The position numbers were made by a program, and so were the translations under genes. The notes under the pieces are model-generated. The model did not search any database. It was given only the letters and a program-made list of their open reading frames with translations, and was not told where the DNA came from. Shown here piece by piece: positions 34,354-45,466 of a stretch of DNA of 64,000 nt; within the stretch, counting starts at the first letter, position 1, and every line of letters starts with the position of its first letter. Source of the stretch: Syngnathus acus. Taxonomy: Eukaryota; Chordata; Actinopteri; Syngnathiformes; Syngnathidae. The stretch lies in contig NC_051103.1 in assembly GCF_901709675.1 (NCBI RefSeq), forward strand, positions 1,535,501-1,599,500. The letters are read 5' to 3'.

Positions 34354-37300
34354 CTGCAGGTGAGATGCCGCCACGTGGCGTTTAGTTGCCATCAACAGTT
34401 GGGGAAATAGTTTTTCAACTCACCTCCGTCTCCAAACGTGTGCGACACGCCCAGTGGGTCGACCAAACTGCAAATAGTAAAGCGATAATTAGCCGGTGGC
34501 TCTTCATGGGACTTTTCCGTGAAGGTCGCCCACTCACTGTCTGGAGGTGATCCCGTTCCCGGTGGAGCCCGTGTAGACTTGCTGTTTGGGAGCTCTCATC
34601 ACGATACAATCTCCTCCGATGTCGCTCCGGATGACTCCGGCGTGAATAGCGGCCGCGCAGATGTGCGAGCCCTGCATTTACACAAAGTTGCAGTCACAGA
34701 CAAGAAGTAGACCGACCGACCGACCGGTGGGGTCAGGCAATCCCGTACCGCAGAGTAGACCATCAATCCAAAGACAAAGTGTTCCTCTTTGTCACAGCCC
34801 GGGGGACAGTAGAACCTGCAGAAGACGCACATGTCGTGAAATTGACGACAGGCGCTCATGAAACATTGTGTCAAGCGTGACTCACGTCATCGAATCGGTC
34901 ACGTGGAGGCTGTTGAACGTTCTGGCGCAGGTCGTCTCATCTGTCGGACAAAAGGCGAGAGTTTGTGGCACGTTTGGGGTTGTTGTTTTGGGCAACCAAA
35001 GCGGCCGCGGATTGCGTTGCTCACCGTCATGTGCGCATCCCAAGATGTCGAAGCGGAGGCCAAATTGGGGAAGATTCTCCAGCGGCAGGATGCGGACGTA
35101 CTGAGCGAACGCGGGCGTCTCAAGCAGGTGAGTTCCACTGCCGATGAACTAGAAATACAATGTTTCCTGGTTTGTTGTGACAAGTTTGGAGGTTGAGGTC
35201 GACTCGATTGTCCCTCGCGCTCACCTTCCCGTTTGGGTGCTCGGTCCACTTCCTCCACTTAACGCTCAGCTTCATCTCAAGATGGATGTTCCAGGAGCTA
35301 GTACTAGCGCCATCACAGCCCTGGGTCACGATCCCCGTCACCTTTCTCGTGTTACCGAGGTTCACCTGGATCCAACTGCCGATGGCTGGAGGGGGGGGGG
35401 GGCATACATGAGAACGCTCAGGAGACCCAAGTGCCAAGCTGTCAATTTTCCACATACGAGCTTTTGACGGCTTCCAGCAGGACTCTCCATTGAGGCGGGC
35501 TTTTTCTGGGGTGGCGTCTTCCATTGAGGAGGAGGCTATGAAGGAAGAGTCTGCGACGCTCCCGTCGGCGATGACCAGACTGTCGAGACATACTTAGGAC
35601 AGCCAAAAGTCATTTGAATTTGACACAGATGCTTAAAGGCCAAATAAAATACAAATCTGGCCACCGAGGTACTCCTTGCATGGGAATTTGAAGAGTCCTA
35701 GATTCAGTGCAGAGTGGAAGATCACGAGACGTGAAACCCACCTTTCTGTTCACAGCTATAGACCATCTGCAGATATTTGGAGGAGGAGGCAGGGCAGGAC
35801 TCGTCCTCCAAAAGCTCAATGTGGCATTTTTGCTGGCTGTTGCACATTTTCGTGTAGCGAGGGAGGATGCCTTCCACTGCGCAGTACTCTGAAAGTTACA
35901 ACACATCAGCAAGTCTGTGTGGGGGCCTGACGAGCATTGATGCAGCTTGAATTTGGATTTGAGAATTTGAAATTGAGTTCAACAAGACAAAGTCGAACCA
36001 AACTAGCATCTGTCTCTTTCTGCATACAGTCCCATTCTGGCATCTGGACGATTTGCAAGCATTGGATCATTTTCAACAGCAGGAAACCAAGCAAAGCACG
36101 CTGAGTGGGCCTTCAGAGGTAGGCGGACAAATGACTCAATTGGAATCATCAAAATGATGGATTCTCAGCTCGTACCGTCATTGTATGAGTCGCCGTCCGC
36201 CAAGCAAATATCCCAGCTCCGCCGACCGTAAAAGGCAGACTGGATGCTGATGCGACCTTGCTTCTGACCCTCAGCCTCACATACCAGGTCAGCAGAACGG
36301 TCGTTGCAGACAAGGGTCTCCTTAAATCCTGCAAAAGCATCGTCGTGTCATTTTTTTTGTCTCGCATCCTTCGAAGCCACCGTTCAAGGAGACGTACCGT
36401 CATGAGGCCGCGGCGGTTTGGCCGTGTTTCCTGCAAGACAAAAGTCAAAAATGCGAGTCGGCACGTTGTGAAAATCGGCCGAGCGTCGCCACGTCTTACC
36501 TCTTTTCTTGCAGACATAGCCTTTCTTCTTCCGGCAATCGTCAAACTTCCAGCGGCTGTTGCTTGTGAGTAAGGAAAGACAGGACGCACCAGAGAGGTCA
36601 CCGGGGTCATCTGGAAGGAGACGACAGATGCTCAGCTCCGTGCCTCCGCAACGTCGCAGACAAACGTTGGTTGGGTTTTGGACCCACCTCCGTCCATGAC
36701 GATGTAACCGAACGGGGATCCGTCAGTCCACCCGCTGCCGTCTTTCGTGACGTTGTTGTTGACGCCCAACCACAGAGAGGGAGCGCTCGGCAGAGAAGTG
36801 TACAGATCTTTGGAGGTAAATGATCAGATGTGGAACAAGAGATTGAAACATTCCACGTTGGGGGAATTCAACAGCCCTCATCGCGACCGGACAGACGGAC
36901 AGACCTACATTGTATGAATGCCTGTTCTTGTGAGTCGGTGATGCTGAGCAGGTCGCCTCCGCGGCGGAGGCAGTCGTCTCGCGCCTCCTTCCAGGCCTTG
37001 ATGAGCCTGCGTTGGATCAGGTAGCAGAAGTCGGAGGAGGTCCGCTCCCGCCACCAGCCGCACTTTGCGCTCCGGCCTGCAAACGAGAGTGGAGTCACTC
37101 GAGGGCAAACGAACGACAAGAGACCACACGTCGACTGCCGAGTGGGACGCCCACCTGGCGGCGGAGGAAGAGGAAAGTTCTGGACCTTGGCTGCAAGGAA
37201 AAGAGAGGACATATTAGCGCTCTTAGATTTGCCTTAAAATGTAAAGTGCATTATAAATTAAATGTATGATTTATTTATTTATTTATATTTATTTATATAT

Positions 37301-40300
37301 TTATATATTTATTTATTTATTTATCCTTTAATTTATTATTAGTTGTTTACTATATTTATCATCATTATCATTATATTTATCATCATTCTCATTCTCATTA
37401 TCTTTATTATCATTATTATAATTATTATTATTTATTGAAGTGCAAAGTGAGTGATTGTCTTTTGTGGACCTTTTTTACAGATGAATGGCCGAATATTGGT
37501 GCAGGGCCAGTCTTCAAGTTGTCCAGTCAGCGACAGCACACAGCAGTCACCACGTCCTGCCGGCCCATTTGGGACCCACGCAATGTTGTTCTGCGAACGA
37601 GAAGCCAGAAGGTTTTCCAGTTTTCCCTGGCCGGGTCATACCAAAGACTATAAAAATGGGACCCATTGCCTCCCTGCTTGGCACTCAGCATTAAGGGTTG
37701 GAATTGGGGGGTTAGATCACCAAATGATTCCCGAGCGCGGCACCGCTGCTGCTCACTGCTCCCCTCTCCCCCAGGGGATGGATTAAAATCACATGGGGAT
37801 GGGTTAAATGCAGAGGACAAATTTCACCACACCCAGATGTGTGTGTGACGATCATTGGGACTTTAACTTTAATTAATTACCGTTTTTTGCCATGTATAAT
37901 GCGCAAAATTTAACTAGTTTATTGTCCTACAATCTGGGGTGCGCATTATACATGGGTACAATTTAAAAAAAATTTTTTTTTTTTTTACACGTCAGCTATA
38001 TAAAGAGCGAGAGTTCAGTTCTCTACCTAAATGCGTATTACAGGTAATATTTCATTTCACAACACTTTGCCTTGTTCCTTTCTTCTCTGCTGTTCACTTC
38101 AAACACGCTCCATACGAACACAATGCTCTCGTATCAGACGCTTGCTCAATCACCTGCTCGTTTGCTGTCACAATGTACCCTACACAAATCCGAAACATTT
38201 GTTGCGGCTCCGAGTCATGACGAGGGGCAAGTTTTGGTTTCCAAGGGTGTTTTTATTCCTCTTCAACTTCTCTCCCATACAGAGCCGCCTTTTTCACATG
38301 TCCGCACGTCACTTTCCTCTCTTTTCATTTTCAACCTAACTGATCGCGGTGGTGCCTTTCTGGGCAGTCGGAGAAATCAACGCCAACAAAAAAAATACAT
38401 CCAGCCTAGTTAAGAAATCACCAGAAAGATCACCATGACAATTGTGAATAATAAATAAATAATTATTATATATATTATTATAATAATAAATAATTGTGAT
38501 AAATAACTGGAACATCACTCAAATATTGGTGATCCCGTTGAGAGTCTCACATATTTCTTCGCTATCGAGTTTGCTACTGCATGCGCAGTGATACTGACCG
38601 GCAGAATAACATCCGGTTGTTCCCAAAGATGATCTTTTTTCTGAAATAATTTTACGTTTACGGACTTAAGTAACCCGGCCGGGTCATACCACAGACTATA
38701 AAAATGGGACCCATTGCCTCCCTGCTTGGCACTCAGCATTAAGGGTTGGAATTGGGGGGTAAGATCACCAAATGATTCCCGAGCGCGGCGCCGCTGCTGC
38801 TCACTGCTGCTCACTGCTCCCCTCTCCCCCAGGGGATGGATCAAAATCACACGGGGATGCGTCAAATGCAGAGGACAAATTTCACCACACTCAGATGCGT
38901 GTGTGACGATCATTGGGACTTAAAAAAAAAAACAAAGAAAAATTGGGTGCGTATTATACATGGGTACAGGCTTTTTTTCCAGCATCAACATGCCATTTTT
39001 AGGGTGCGTATTATACATGGGGGCGCATTATACATGGAAAAAAACGGTAAAGCACAATTTTAGTTTCAGACTCAAACTTTCCCAGTCATTTTATTCTCCC
39101 AAAAGTCCAACTTTGACCTGTGAAATTCTGCACTTTGATCATTTATGATTTCATTCAAGTTTTCCAGTAAATGACAATCTTAGAATCCCACAACGTTGTC
39201 CTCGTTAATGCTCCAGCTGATTGACACCTTCAACATTGTTCTCTTTGTGTAAGAGGAACATTCTGGTCCAAATTCTAAATCTATCAAACTTTGCTCTGCT
39301 AAAATTTGTCCTCACTTGGACCTTTTGCCCTCCGATACGACACCTTCATTCTGGGCCAGTGACAACTTTTGCAGACTGCTCTATAAACCTTTCACTTACT
39401 GCAGGTGTTGAGTCGCTCCACTCAAAGTTGCCCTTGTTCTTCTTGAGTCCCACCCAAGATTGCAAACCTTCTACATATGGCGCGTGAGCTTGAGGAAATC
39501 AGAAGAAGCCATTTAGCACAAGAAGAGCATGTCAGACGTTGTGAAGCGCTGGCTGGCGGACGATTATTGCTGGCCAGGTCAGTGTGTCCTGGCGCTCGCT
39601 CACCAGCCAAGAATTGGCGCTCGTCCCATGAGAGGACGCTGGTCAGGTGACCATTCCATTCTTGGCAGAAGTCCTCGGCCTCCTTCCAAGTGCTCTCGCT
39701 CCCCTCAAAGTGATAGCAAGAGTCCTTGTGCAGGAAGTCGCCATTGTCGCAGTAGGAAGCTGAAGCCGGCAAGAAACATGGATTACAAAACCACAAGGGG
39801 ACACTGCAGGTGTGAAAAGAAAGAAGAAACGTCGCTGCCACTCACTCTCCACTCGATTGTTGTGAGGTTGTGACTTTCCGACCTTTTTGACAGATGGATG
39901 GACGAAGGCCAGTGCAAACTTGGGTCTCAACTTCTTCTTTACCATTCATTTGTGGGCAGTCGTCTGAATATTGAGTGAGGATCCATGTGACGTTGTCCTG
40001 CAGAGGACACAGCGTGCGTGTTTGGTTTCGCCGCAGTTGCTCAGATGAGCTCCCGCTAAATTTCCTTCAAAGTCACCTCTCACTGATTCAAATCTGTTTC
40101 CCCCCCCATCATTCCCAACGTTTCCACAACCAATAGAAATTGTTGCAGTATTCCAACCTGAAGCTTTCCAAACCCCTAAACTGTTGATTTTTACTCCCCT
40201 GTAATATGAATGGCGCACCTTTTCTTTTTATATATATGTTGTATATCACAACTAAGAGCTTCAGATCAGGGGATGCTTTGAGAAAAATTGTCAATTCAGA

Positions 40301-42559
40301 CTGCTTGTGATTTAGAGCTATATAAATAAACTGGACTTGACCTGACTTGGCAATTCTACGTACGCCACTAAGCTAAAAGACATTTGTCACTCCTTGCAAC
40401 AAATTCAAATCTATTTGACAGGGAGAGCACTCTTGTCAGGTTTTCTTCACTCCTTATTCATTCAACTCGGTTCTACTGAAATGACACTTTTTAAACGTTT
40501 TGCCCTCTCACATGACAGCTTCATTCTGGCCAATTAACAGATTTTTGGACCTCGATCTGTTGCACCCGTGTCACTTACTGTAGATGATCCGTCGCGCCAC
40601 TCCAATTGGGCTGTGCTATTCTTGAGTCCCACCCAAGAATGAAATCCTTCTCGCTCGTGAGCTTGAGGAAAGCAGAACAAACACTGGTGGTGAAACGTTG
40701 CGGGTGGATTGCTGGCCTGCTCAGTTTGTCTTGGCGCTCGCTCACCAGACAAAAATTGTCCGTCAACCAGGGAGTGGACGCTGGCCAAGAGACCTTTCTT
40801 TTCTTTGCACAAATCCTCAGCCGCTTCCCAAGTCAGGTTCCTGCCCTCAAAAAGATAACAAGAGTCCCTGTACAGGAACTCGCCAGCGTCGCAGAAGGAA
40901 GCTGAAACCCAAAAGAACCTCATTAGAAAAGCACAAGGAGACAGTGCGGGTGCGAGTGTAGAAAGAAGGGTCGCTGCCACTCACTCTCAACTCGACTGTA
41001 ACTGTAACCCAAATCTCTGAAGGAACACGGCCATCCGTCCGGGCAGTCTGCGGTAAGATGACGTGGGAGGGTTGCACGTTCGTCCCTGCTTTCAGCGTCA
41101 ACATGATAACGGACGTGTGGACCTACCGTCGGGCGACCGCTCGCACATGTACACCAAGGAGGATTGGCACGATCCATGTCTCCACTTTCCAGGCTGACTG
41201 GAGAGGTGCACACCTTGGTTGACGTACGCGCAGGAACCAACGTCGGCGCTGTCGGGAAAAGTCGTAAAAAGCGAGACACACATCCGACAAACGTGCTGCC
41301 AATTTGGAGGTTTGACCCTTTTTTTCTGATGAATACTCACCAAAACCCTGTTGTATTTTTGACCTGCTCGTCACATGCTCACACATATTTTGGAAAGGGA
41401 CCCCTCCAAAATGTTCCTCCTGTGCATCTTGCCTGACACCGAACGCAAAGAGGCGACCTTCTTACCTTCCGTCTTGACGCGAGTCCCAGTTGGCGTAGGT
41501 CGGCGTCACAGCGGTGTCGGACCAAGTCAGCCTCTTTTCTCCCGCTTCCAAAAACTCACACACGTCCTCGTCGCAGTTCTGCCGAAACCAATCCCGGTTG
41601 TCAATTAGTAGCGAGCCAACAGCCGCTAGCACTTTGGTCTTACCAGATTGGAGAGTCCGATCCAGAACGGCTTGTCGCCCATTTGCTCCTTCACAAAGAT
41701 TTCTTCGTCCTCGGTGGTGATGGAGACAAGGTCGGCGCGCTCCAAGAGGCAGTCGTAACGAGCCCCCAGCCAACCGTTGGTTGTCGTCATCTTCTTGTAG
41801 CAGTGGGAGCTGTGAGGACTCCATCCGTTGGTTGTGTCACATGTTGTCTTGGGATTGATTAATCCTGATGAAACAGCAAAGTTGCCTTGGTCATTTTTCA
41901 GCATTTGGTGAAAAGCAGAAATTGAGCAAACCGACAAGAATGAAGTTGGCCGAATTCACTTTTTGCTAAATTGCGTCGTCACCTGCATGACTTGACTTGG
42001 GCATTAAAGGCCATTAGCCAGAGAGCATACAAGAGATTAACAAGGCAATTTTTTTTCATGAGATAATCAACAAACAGTTTCAAGGTGCTGAATAATTTCA
42101 GGGACTATTGCACGTGTCTAAAAATGGAGGAATTTCAGTTCAATTGTTTCATTCTGACCCTCAGACAGGGAAAAGTTTGTATATTATTCAAGTGCTGCCC
42201 ACGTCAAGAGTCCACATCCAACTTTTTATTGTTTACATCTATCGCCAAAAGATACGTTTGCAATCTATATGCAAAGGAAGACGTCTTGACCAGTCACGCC
42301 TCTTTTTCTTAACACAGGTACCTAACAATTCAAGCTTCCTGTTTTTTCTGGTCGTTACAAAAAAAAGATTTCATGCCCAGTTGCAAGTTTTTTTCAAATT
42401 GCGCCATCTGCATGACTGACTAACATAACATGAAATTGTCACAGACGGAATGAGTGGAGCAAGGGCGACCAAATGCAGTTTGATCCAGGGTTTATTGAAG
42501 TGAAAAGGGAGGGGGGGGGGGTGAACAAGACACAGGCGGGATGGAGACTCACGGCCAGC

Positions 42560-42591
<32 letters not shown>

Positions 42592-42962
42592 GTGAGAAAT
42601 AACATTCACAAAAAAATCAACAAGGCACATTTTTCACAAGATAATCATCAACCAGTTTCAAGATGGTGAATATTTTCAAGGACTGTTGCACATGTCTAAA
42701 AACAAATTCCACATCCAACTTTTTATTTTTTATTGTCATCAATTACCAAAAGATACTTTGGCAATCTATGCAAAGGAGGACGTGTTGGAATTTCCTGCCT
42801 CTTGTAACTTGGCTACAGAATAACCTCCGTGACTATCACTTCCTCTAAACGCCCCACCCGCCCACACACGCTCCAGTGCAAAGGCGCCTCCCTCCTCGAG
42901 AGCGCGCTGGAGCGCGATTTTTTCCATTTGCCGCACACTTGACACACGTTCAAATGTATTTG

Positions 42963-42993
<31 letters not shown>

Positions 42994-44173
42994 CTTAATT
43001 GGAGAAAAACACAATGTGTGGTTGCGAATATTAAAGCCAATAGTGGTGCTATTGTGTCGCTATATACGTAGACAGACTGTAGCCCGAATGACGTTTTTGT
43101 TGATTTTGTTTCGAGGGATAAACAAACAAGTGCCACGTTAACATCAAAGTGGATCAAATGATATATTCTCTCCTCTAATTGTGTCCGTTGGATCAATATT
43201 GCATGTCCTATTCGATATAAAACCTTGTTTGGTGGTAAAAAGAGAGCAGGGGGGGCTCTGGATACACTCCATTACTATTAAAATGATTATTTGATCACTT
43301 ATGCTTATCGTCTCATTGAAAAGCACACTGATAAACGACTTTTTTTTTTGCAGACCGGACATGGTGATTCCCATACAGTACAAAATTGGCTTATTTCCAA
43401 TGCAGTATGTGAGGAGAAAAACGGAGGTTGCCTTTCAAGAGAAATGAAATTTTGTCGTCACTGGGGCTCTTTTACTCCCCAAACTCACAACATATTTCTC
43501 ACATGTCTATGCTGAGGAGTTGCTGTATCAAAAGATATCATCCTCCCTGTGATATTGGGGTTCTCGCATGTTCATATTTATCAATTACAATCATTTTCTT
43601 CTGCTCTGTCACTTCAGTTGAGGAATCATTTTAAGATTCGGTTTCCTCGCAAACTTCTTTCTCTAGAATTGCCGTGCGCATTTGAGGGAGGGAGGGAGGG
43701 GGGAGTCGGGTTGGAATGCGCCATTGTGTCTCGCAATCAATGTCAGCTTGTTAAAGAGGTATAGAAACAGGTCAAATGAAAAGAAAGAAGACTGAGATAA
43801 CTCCAGGGGAAACACAAGGACAAGCGCTATGTTACATCCATTTTAAAACAACTCCATTTGGGCCAAAAAGTGGACCGAAGTTGGGCCACAAAACCAAAGC
43901 AAACTCTTTTGCGCAGAACAGTCCATTTTGTAGAAAACAACTGTTAAAATGCCAAAACAAGTCATAGTTGAGACCAATTCAGCCATTTTTTTAACCCAGC
44001 AGCGGATCCGCACTGCCACCCGAACCATTCATGCATCCTTCCAAAGTTACAATTAGAGCAGAACAATCGCACAGTTGGACATTTTCTTTGGCGTACTCAC
44101 CGACGGTGCAGCTGTACAACATCCATATAACGCAAGATAGGACCAGCGCCAGGCGGACGGCCGGCGGGGTCAT
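33579..44173 (-). CDS. 27-exon secreted multidomain lectin: 5 CTLD, SUEL, F5/8C, LCCL
   Basis: Exons (minus): 44173-44101, 41864-41644, 41578-41466, 41248-41127, 40901-40746, 40661-40579, 39997-39883, 39759-39604, 39488-39400, 37590-37470, 37190-37155, 37076-36909, 36807-36688, 36610-36500, 36430-36398, 36328-36176, 35888-35742, 35592-35458, 35385-35225, 35148-35025, 34940-34886, 34815-34749, 34671-34538, 34467-34424, 34353-34180, 34071-33917, 33845-33579. Every intron is GT-AG, phases agree and the total is 3,333 nt (1,110 aa). Order: signal peptide 1-24, CTLD1 25-176, CTLD2 177-294, CTLD3 295-416, CTLD4 429-561, SUEL 573-672, discoidin 673-812, LCCL 813-897, CTLD5 913-1042, Lys/Gln tail. 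No transmembrane segment, so probably secreted. It presumably binds glycans or membranes extracellularly. I know no named gene with this order. Confidence 0.85.
34424..34940 (-). other. Lectin gene: LCCL domain and linker
   Basis: FYCPPGCDKEEHFVFGLMVY and GSHICAAAIHAGVIRSDIGG are hallmark LCCL segments (YCPxGC; SxICxAAIHAG). Three exons, then a 44-nt linker exon (LVDPLGVSHTFGDG). LCCL domains occur in secreted proteins such as cochlin and CRISPLD. Confidence 0.85.
35025..35592 (-). other. Lectin gene: F5/8-type C (discoidin) domain
   Basis: Three exons give SFIASSSMEDATPEKARLNG (entry), IGSWIQVNLGNTRKVTGIVT (the diagnostic W-Q-V-L-V-GI-TQG core), then YVRILPLENLPQFGLRFDIL-GC (family ending). 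Discoidin domains usually bind membranes, glycans or collagen. The acceptor of the first exon was chosen at CCTAAG, because only that choice keeps phase. Confidence 0.85.
35742..36430 (-). other. Lectin gene: linker and SUEL (galactose/rhamnose-binding lectin) domain
   Basis: After a 33-nt linker exon (NTAKPPRPHD), two exons encode LVCEAEGQKQGRISIQSAFYGRR, shown by the CE-G-I-I-AFYGR pattern of SUEL domains, then CNSQQKCHIE and SSKYLQMVYSCEQK, the family's typical K-YL-V-Y-C ending. Confidence 0.8.
36500..37190 (-). other. Lectin gene: proline linker and CTLD4
   Basis: A 36-nt linker exon (KVQNFPLPPPP) precedes CTLD4: CGWWRERTSSDFCYLIQ, WKEARDDCLRRGGDLLSI, LWLGVNN, GWTDGSPFGYIVMDG and a closing RWKFDDCRKKKGYVCKK. 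Calcium-site 2 triplets are not seen. Confidence 0.85.
37629..37870 (+). mobile_element. SINE body without tRNA head, in lectin intron 9
   Basis: It begins GCCGGGTCATACCAAAGAC and ends GACGATCATTGGGACTTTAA. Its left edge is only about 38 bp upstream of the exon 10 acceptor (gene is on the minus strand). Confidence 0.85.
37882..39052. mobile_element. TA-flanked MITE-like element with nested SINE
   Basis: Left end CCGTTTTTTGCCATGTATAA and right end TTATACATGGAAAAAAACGG are inverted repeats flanked by TA, suggesting a Tc1/mariner-type origin. ATTATACATGG recurs near both ends. The interior includes the repeat shared with 5.5 and 45.7 kb and a SINE at 38,676-38,920. Confidence 0.65.
38676..38920 (+). 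mobile_element. SINE body without tRNA head
   Basis: It starts CGGCCGGGTCATACCACAGA, at almost the same point of the consensus as the copy at 37,629, and ends GACGATCATTGGGACTT. A CTGCTGCTCA stretch is duplicated inside. Confidence 0.85.
41127..41864 (-). other. Lectin gene: CTLD1, three exons
   Basis: Exon 2 has the CTLD entry (GWSPHSSHCYKK, ARYDCLLERADLVSI, KPFWIGLSNL). Exon 3 gives KRLTWSDTAVTPTYANW. Exon 4 gives the closing part (GSCAYVNQG, WRHGSCQSSLVYMCE). The cysteine spacing and the WIGL motif are standard. No EPN or QPD sugar-specificity triplet is visible. Confidence 0.85.
42440..42590 (+). mobile_element. LTR-like fragment in lectin intron 1
   Basis: GTCACAGACGGAATGAGTGG and GATCCAGGGTTTATTGAAG match the start of the LTR family seen at 3,876 and 57,705. 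An (ACAG)n array at about 42,557-42,590 follows. Confidence 0.55.
42960..42997. repeat. C-run and T-run in lectin intron 1
   Basis: A homopolymer C tract is followed by a tract of more than 20 T. It may be a retroelement tail, but no body was recognised. Confidence 0.6.
44101..44173 (-). other. Lectin gene exon 1: start codon and signal peptide
   Basis: ATG in good context (CCACGATGA) opens MTPPAVRLALVLSCVIWML, a hydrophobic signal peptide followed by YSCTVG. The donor CGTCG/GTGAGT leaves phase 1, which matches exon 2 (GA completing Gly, then LINPKTTC). Intron 1 is 2.2 kb and holds an LTR-like fragment near 42.4-42.6 kb. Confidence 0.8.
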
Positions 44174-44720
44174 CGTGGCTTCGGAAGCCCACCAGAGATC
44201 TCAGGGCTATTGAACGCACGAATGTCGATGTGGTGCACGCACTGGCTCCGCTCAAAACAAGAGACGGCCGCTCCGCTCCTTCGCTCTCTCGCTCGGCTGC
44301 CTCCTGCTGCTGCCGCTGCTGCTGATGCTGCTGCTGCTCGGCCCCCACCTTCTTGGCTTACGCACCTTGAAGAGCGCGTTCCTGCGGAGACGTTCTATTC
44401 TTGTGCACGTCTGTTAAGTATTATTGTTTATGTCCGCCCTTGGACTCACTGTGTGTATTAAGGTACCAATTCTGTTTACCCTTTTGTTGTTATATACGGT
44501 AATGACGTCACTACATTGATGCTACCGGGGAAGAAAGTCCTGTGACAACGGACATGCGGATTGTTGTATGGGATTGACTGACGGAGAAGTTGTTGCGTTT
44601 AGCGCCAGTATGTTTGTTAAATAAATACGCTGTGTTTTCATCTGAAAAGGGAACCACGCATCGTCCTACTTTTCTCCACCACGCAGACAGCGGAAAAGTC
44701 ACTGCTGCACACCATTTATT
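44174..44720 (-). promoter_or_regulatory. Putative 5' region of the lectin gene
   Basis: Upstream of the start codon lie a (CAG)n-type tract on the coding strand (about 44,305-44,338) and, about 330 bp upstream, a palindromic cAMP-response-element consensus TGACGTCA (44,503-44,510). No transcription start was determined; part of this stretch might be a degenerate LTR. Confidence 0.35.
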
Positions 44721-45239
44721 TGGTTAAGAAAAAGGAACCCCCCCTTTTTCACTTTACAACGTCTTTGACTGAGGGAACGCAATATCATTTTCTTTCGTCC
44801 AGACTTTATGACACCACTATAGTTTCATTCGGGATGAGAAAACAGGGGAAGCAAGCAAAAAAAGAGGGACATACTTTGTGGTCATTTAAACCTACGTTTT
44901 GAAGTGAAGCCAAGTAAGGTGGAAACGTACTTTACTCGACATCGGTCAAAGTGGATTCAGCTCATAACAACGTTGGCTGACTAAAAGATCAAAAACATTG
45001 GTTCACTCAATCAGCTGACATTTTCTCATCACTTGTGTCACATCAGGGCTGCTTGCAAAAAAGTCAAATGAGCAGCAGGTTGACATGTCACGTTTTGGGC
45101 TATGGAGCCAAATGCAGGCAAGCAGGTCTATATGGCTTCCGAAAAGGCACTGGAGGTTTTAGACAGTTTTAGACAGTTCGGATTCTCTGTCACGATCAGT
45201 CTCCGTTCGTTTCCTTGTTTTAAAGTTAAGTTAAAGTTA

Positions 45240-45466
45240 ACGTCCCAATGATCGTCACACGCATCTGGGTGTGGTGAAATTTGTCCTCTGCATTTGACCC
45301 ATCCCCGTGTGATTTTGATCCATCCCCTGGGGGAGAGGGGAGCAGTGAGCAGCAGCGGCGCCGCGCTCGGGAATCATTTGGTGATCTAACCCCCCAATTC
45401 CAACCCTTAATGCTGGAGTGCCAAGCAGGGAGGCAATGGGTCCCATTTTTATAGTCTTTGGTATTG
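45240..45466 (-). mobile_element. SINE body without tRNA head, minus strand
   Basis: It reads, reversed, from ACCAAAGACTATAAAAATGG to GACGATCATTGGGACGTTAA. The head is missing at nearly the same point as at 37.6 and 38.7 kb. Confidence 0.8.

Larger units (their letters stand above)
37470..40901 (-). other. Lectin gene: tandem-duplicated CTLD2 and CTLD3
   Basis: Both domains use three exons with the same phases (156-nt first exon, 83 or 89-nt second, 115 or 121-nt third). They start alike (ASFCDAGEFLYRDSCYLFEG versus ASYCDNGDFLHKDSCYHFEG), share SWVGLK in the middle exon, and end LRPSICQK or IRPFICKK. The intervening introns are also alike (a CTCACTCTC...ACTCGA stretch before both, GTGAGCGAGCG after the first exons), showing duplication of the whole genomic unit. 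Confidence 0.85.

Noticed and set aside
39940-40218. 90-residue minus ORF ending near the CTLD2 third exon
   Set aside because: The true exon (39,997-39,883) uses another frame, which gives the CTLD closing motif; the longer ORF is intronic read-through.
40980-41080. Possible extra lectin exon reading TADCPDGWPCSFRDLGY
   Set aside because: CTLD1's last exon and CTLD2's first exon already join in phase 1; inserting this piece has no good splice pair and would break the phase.
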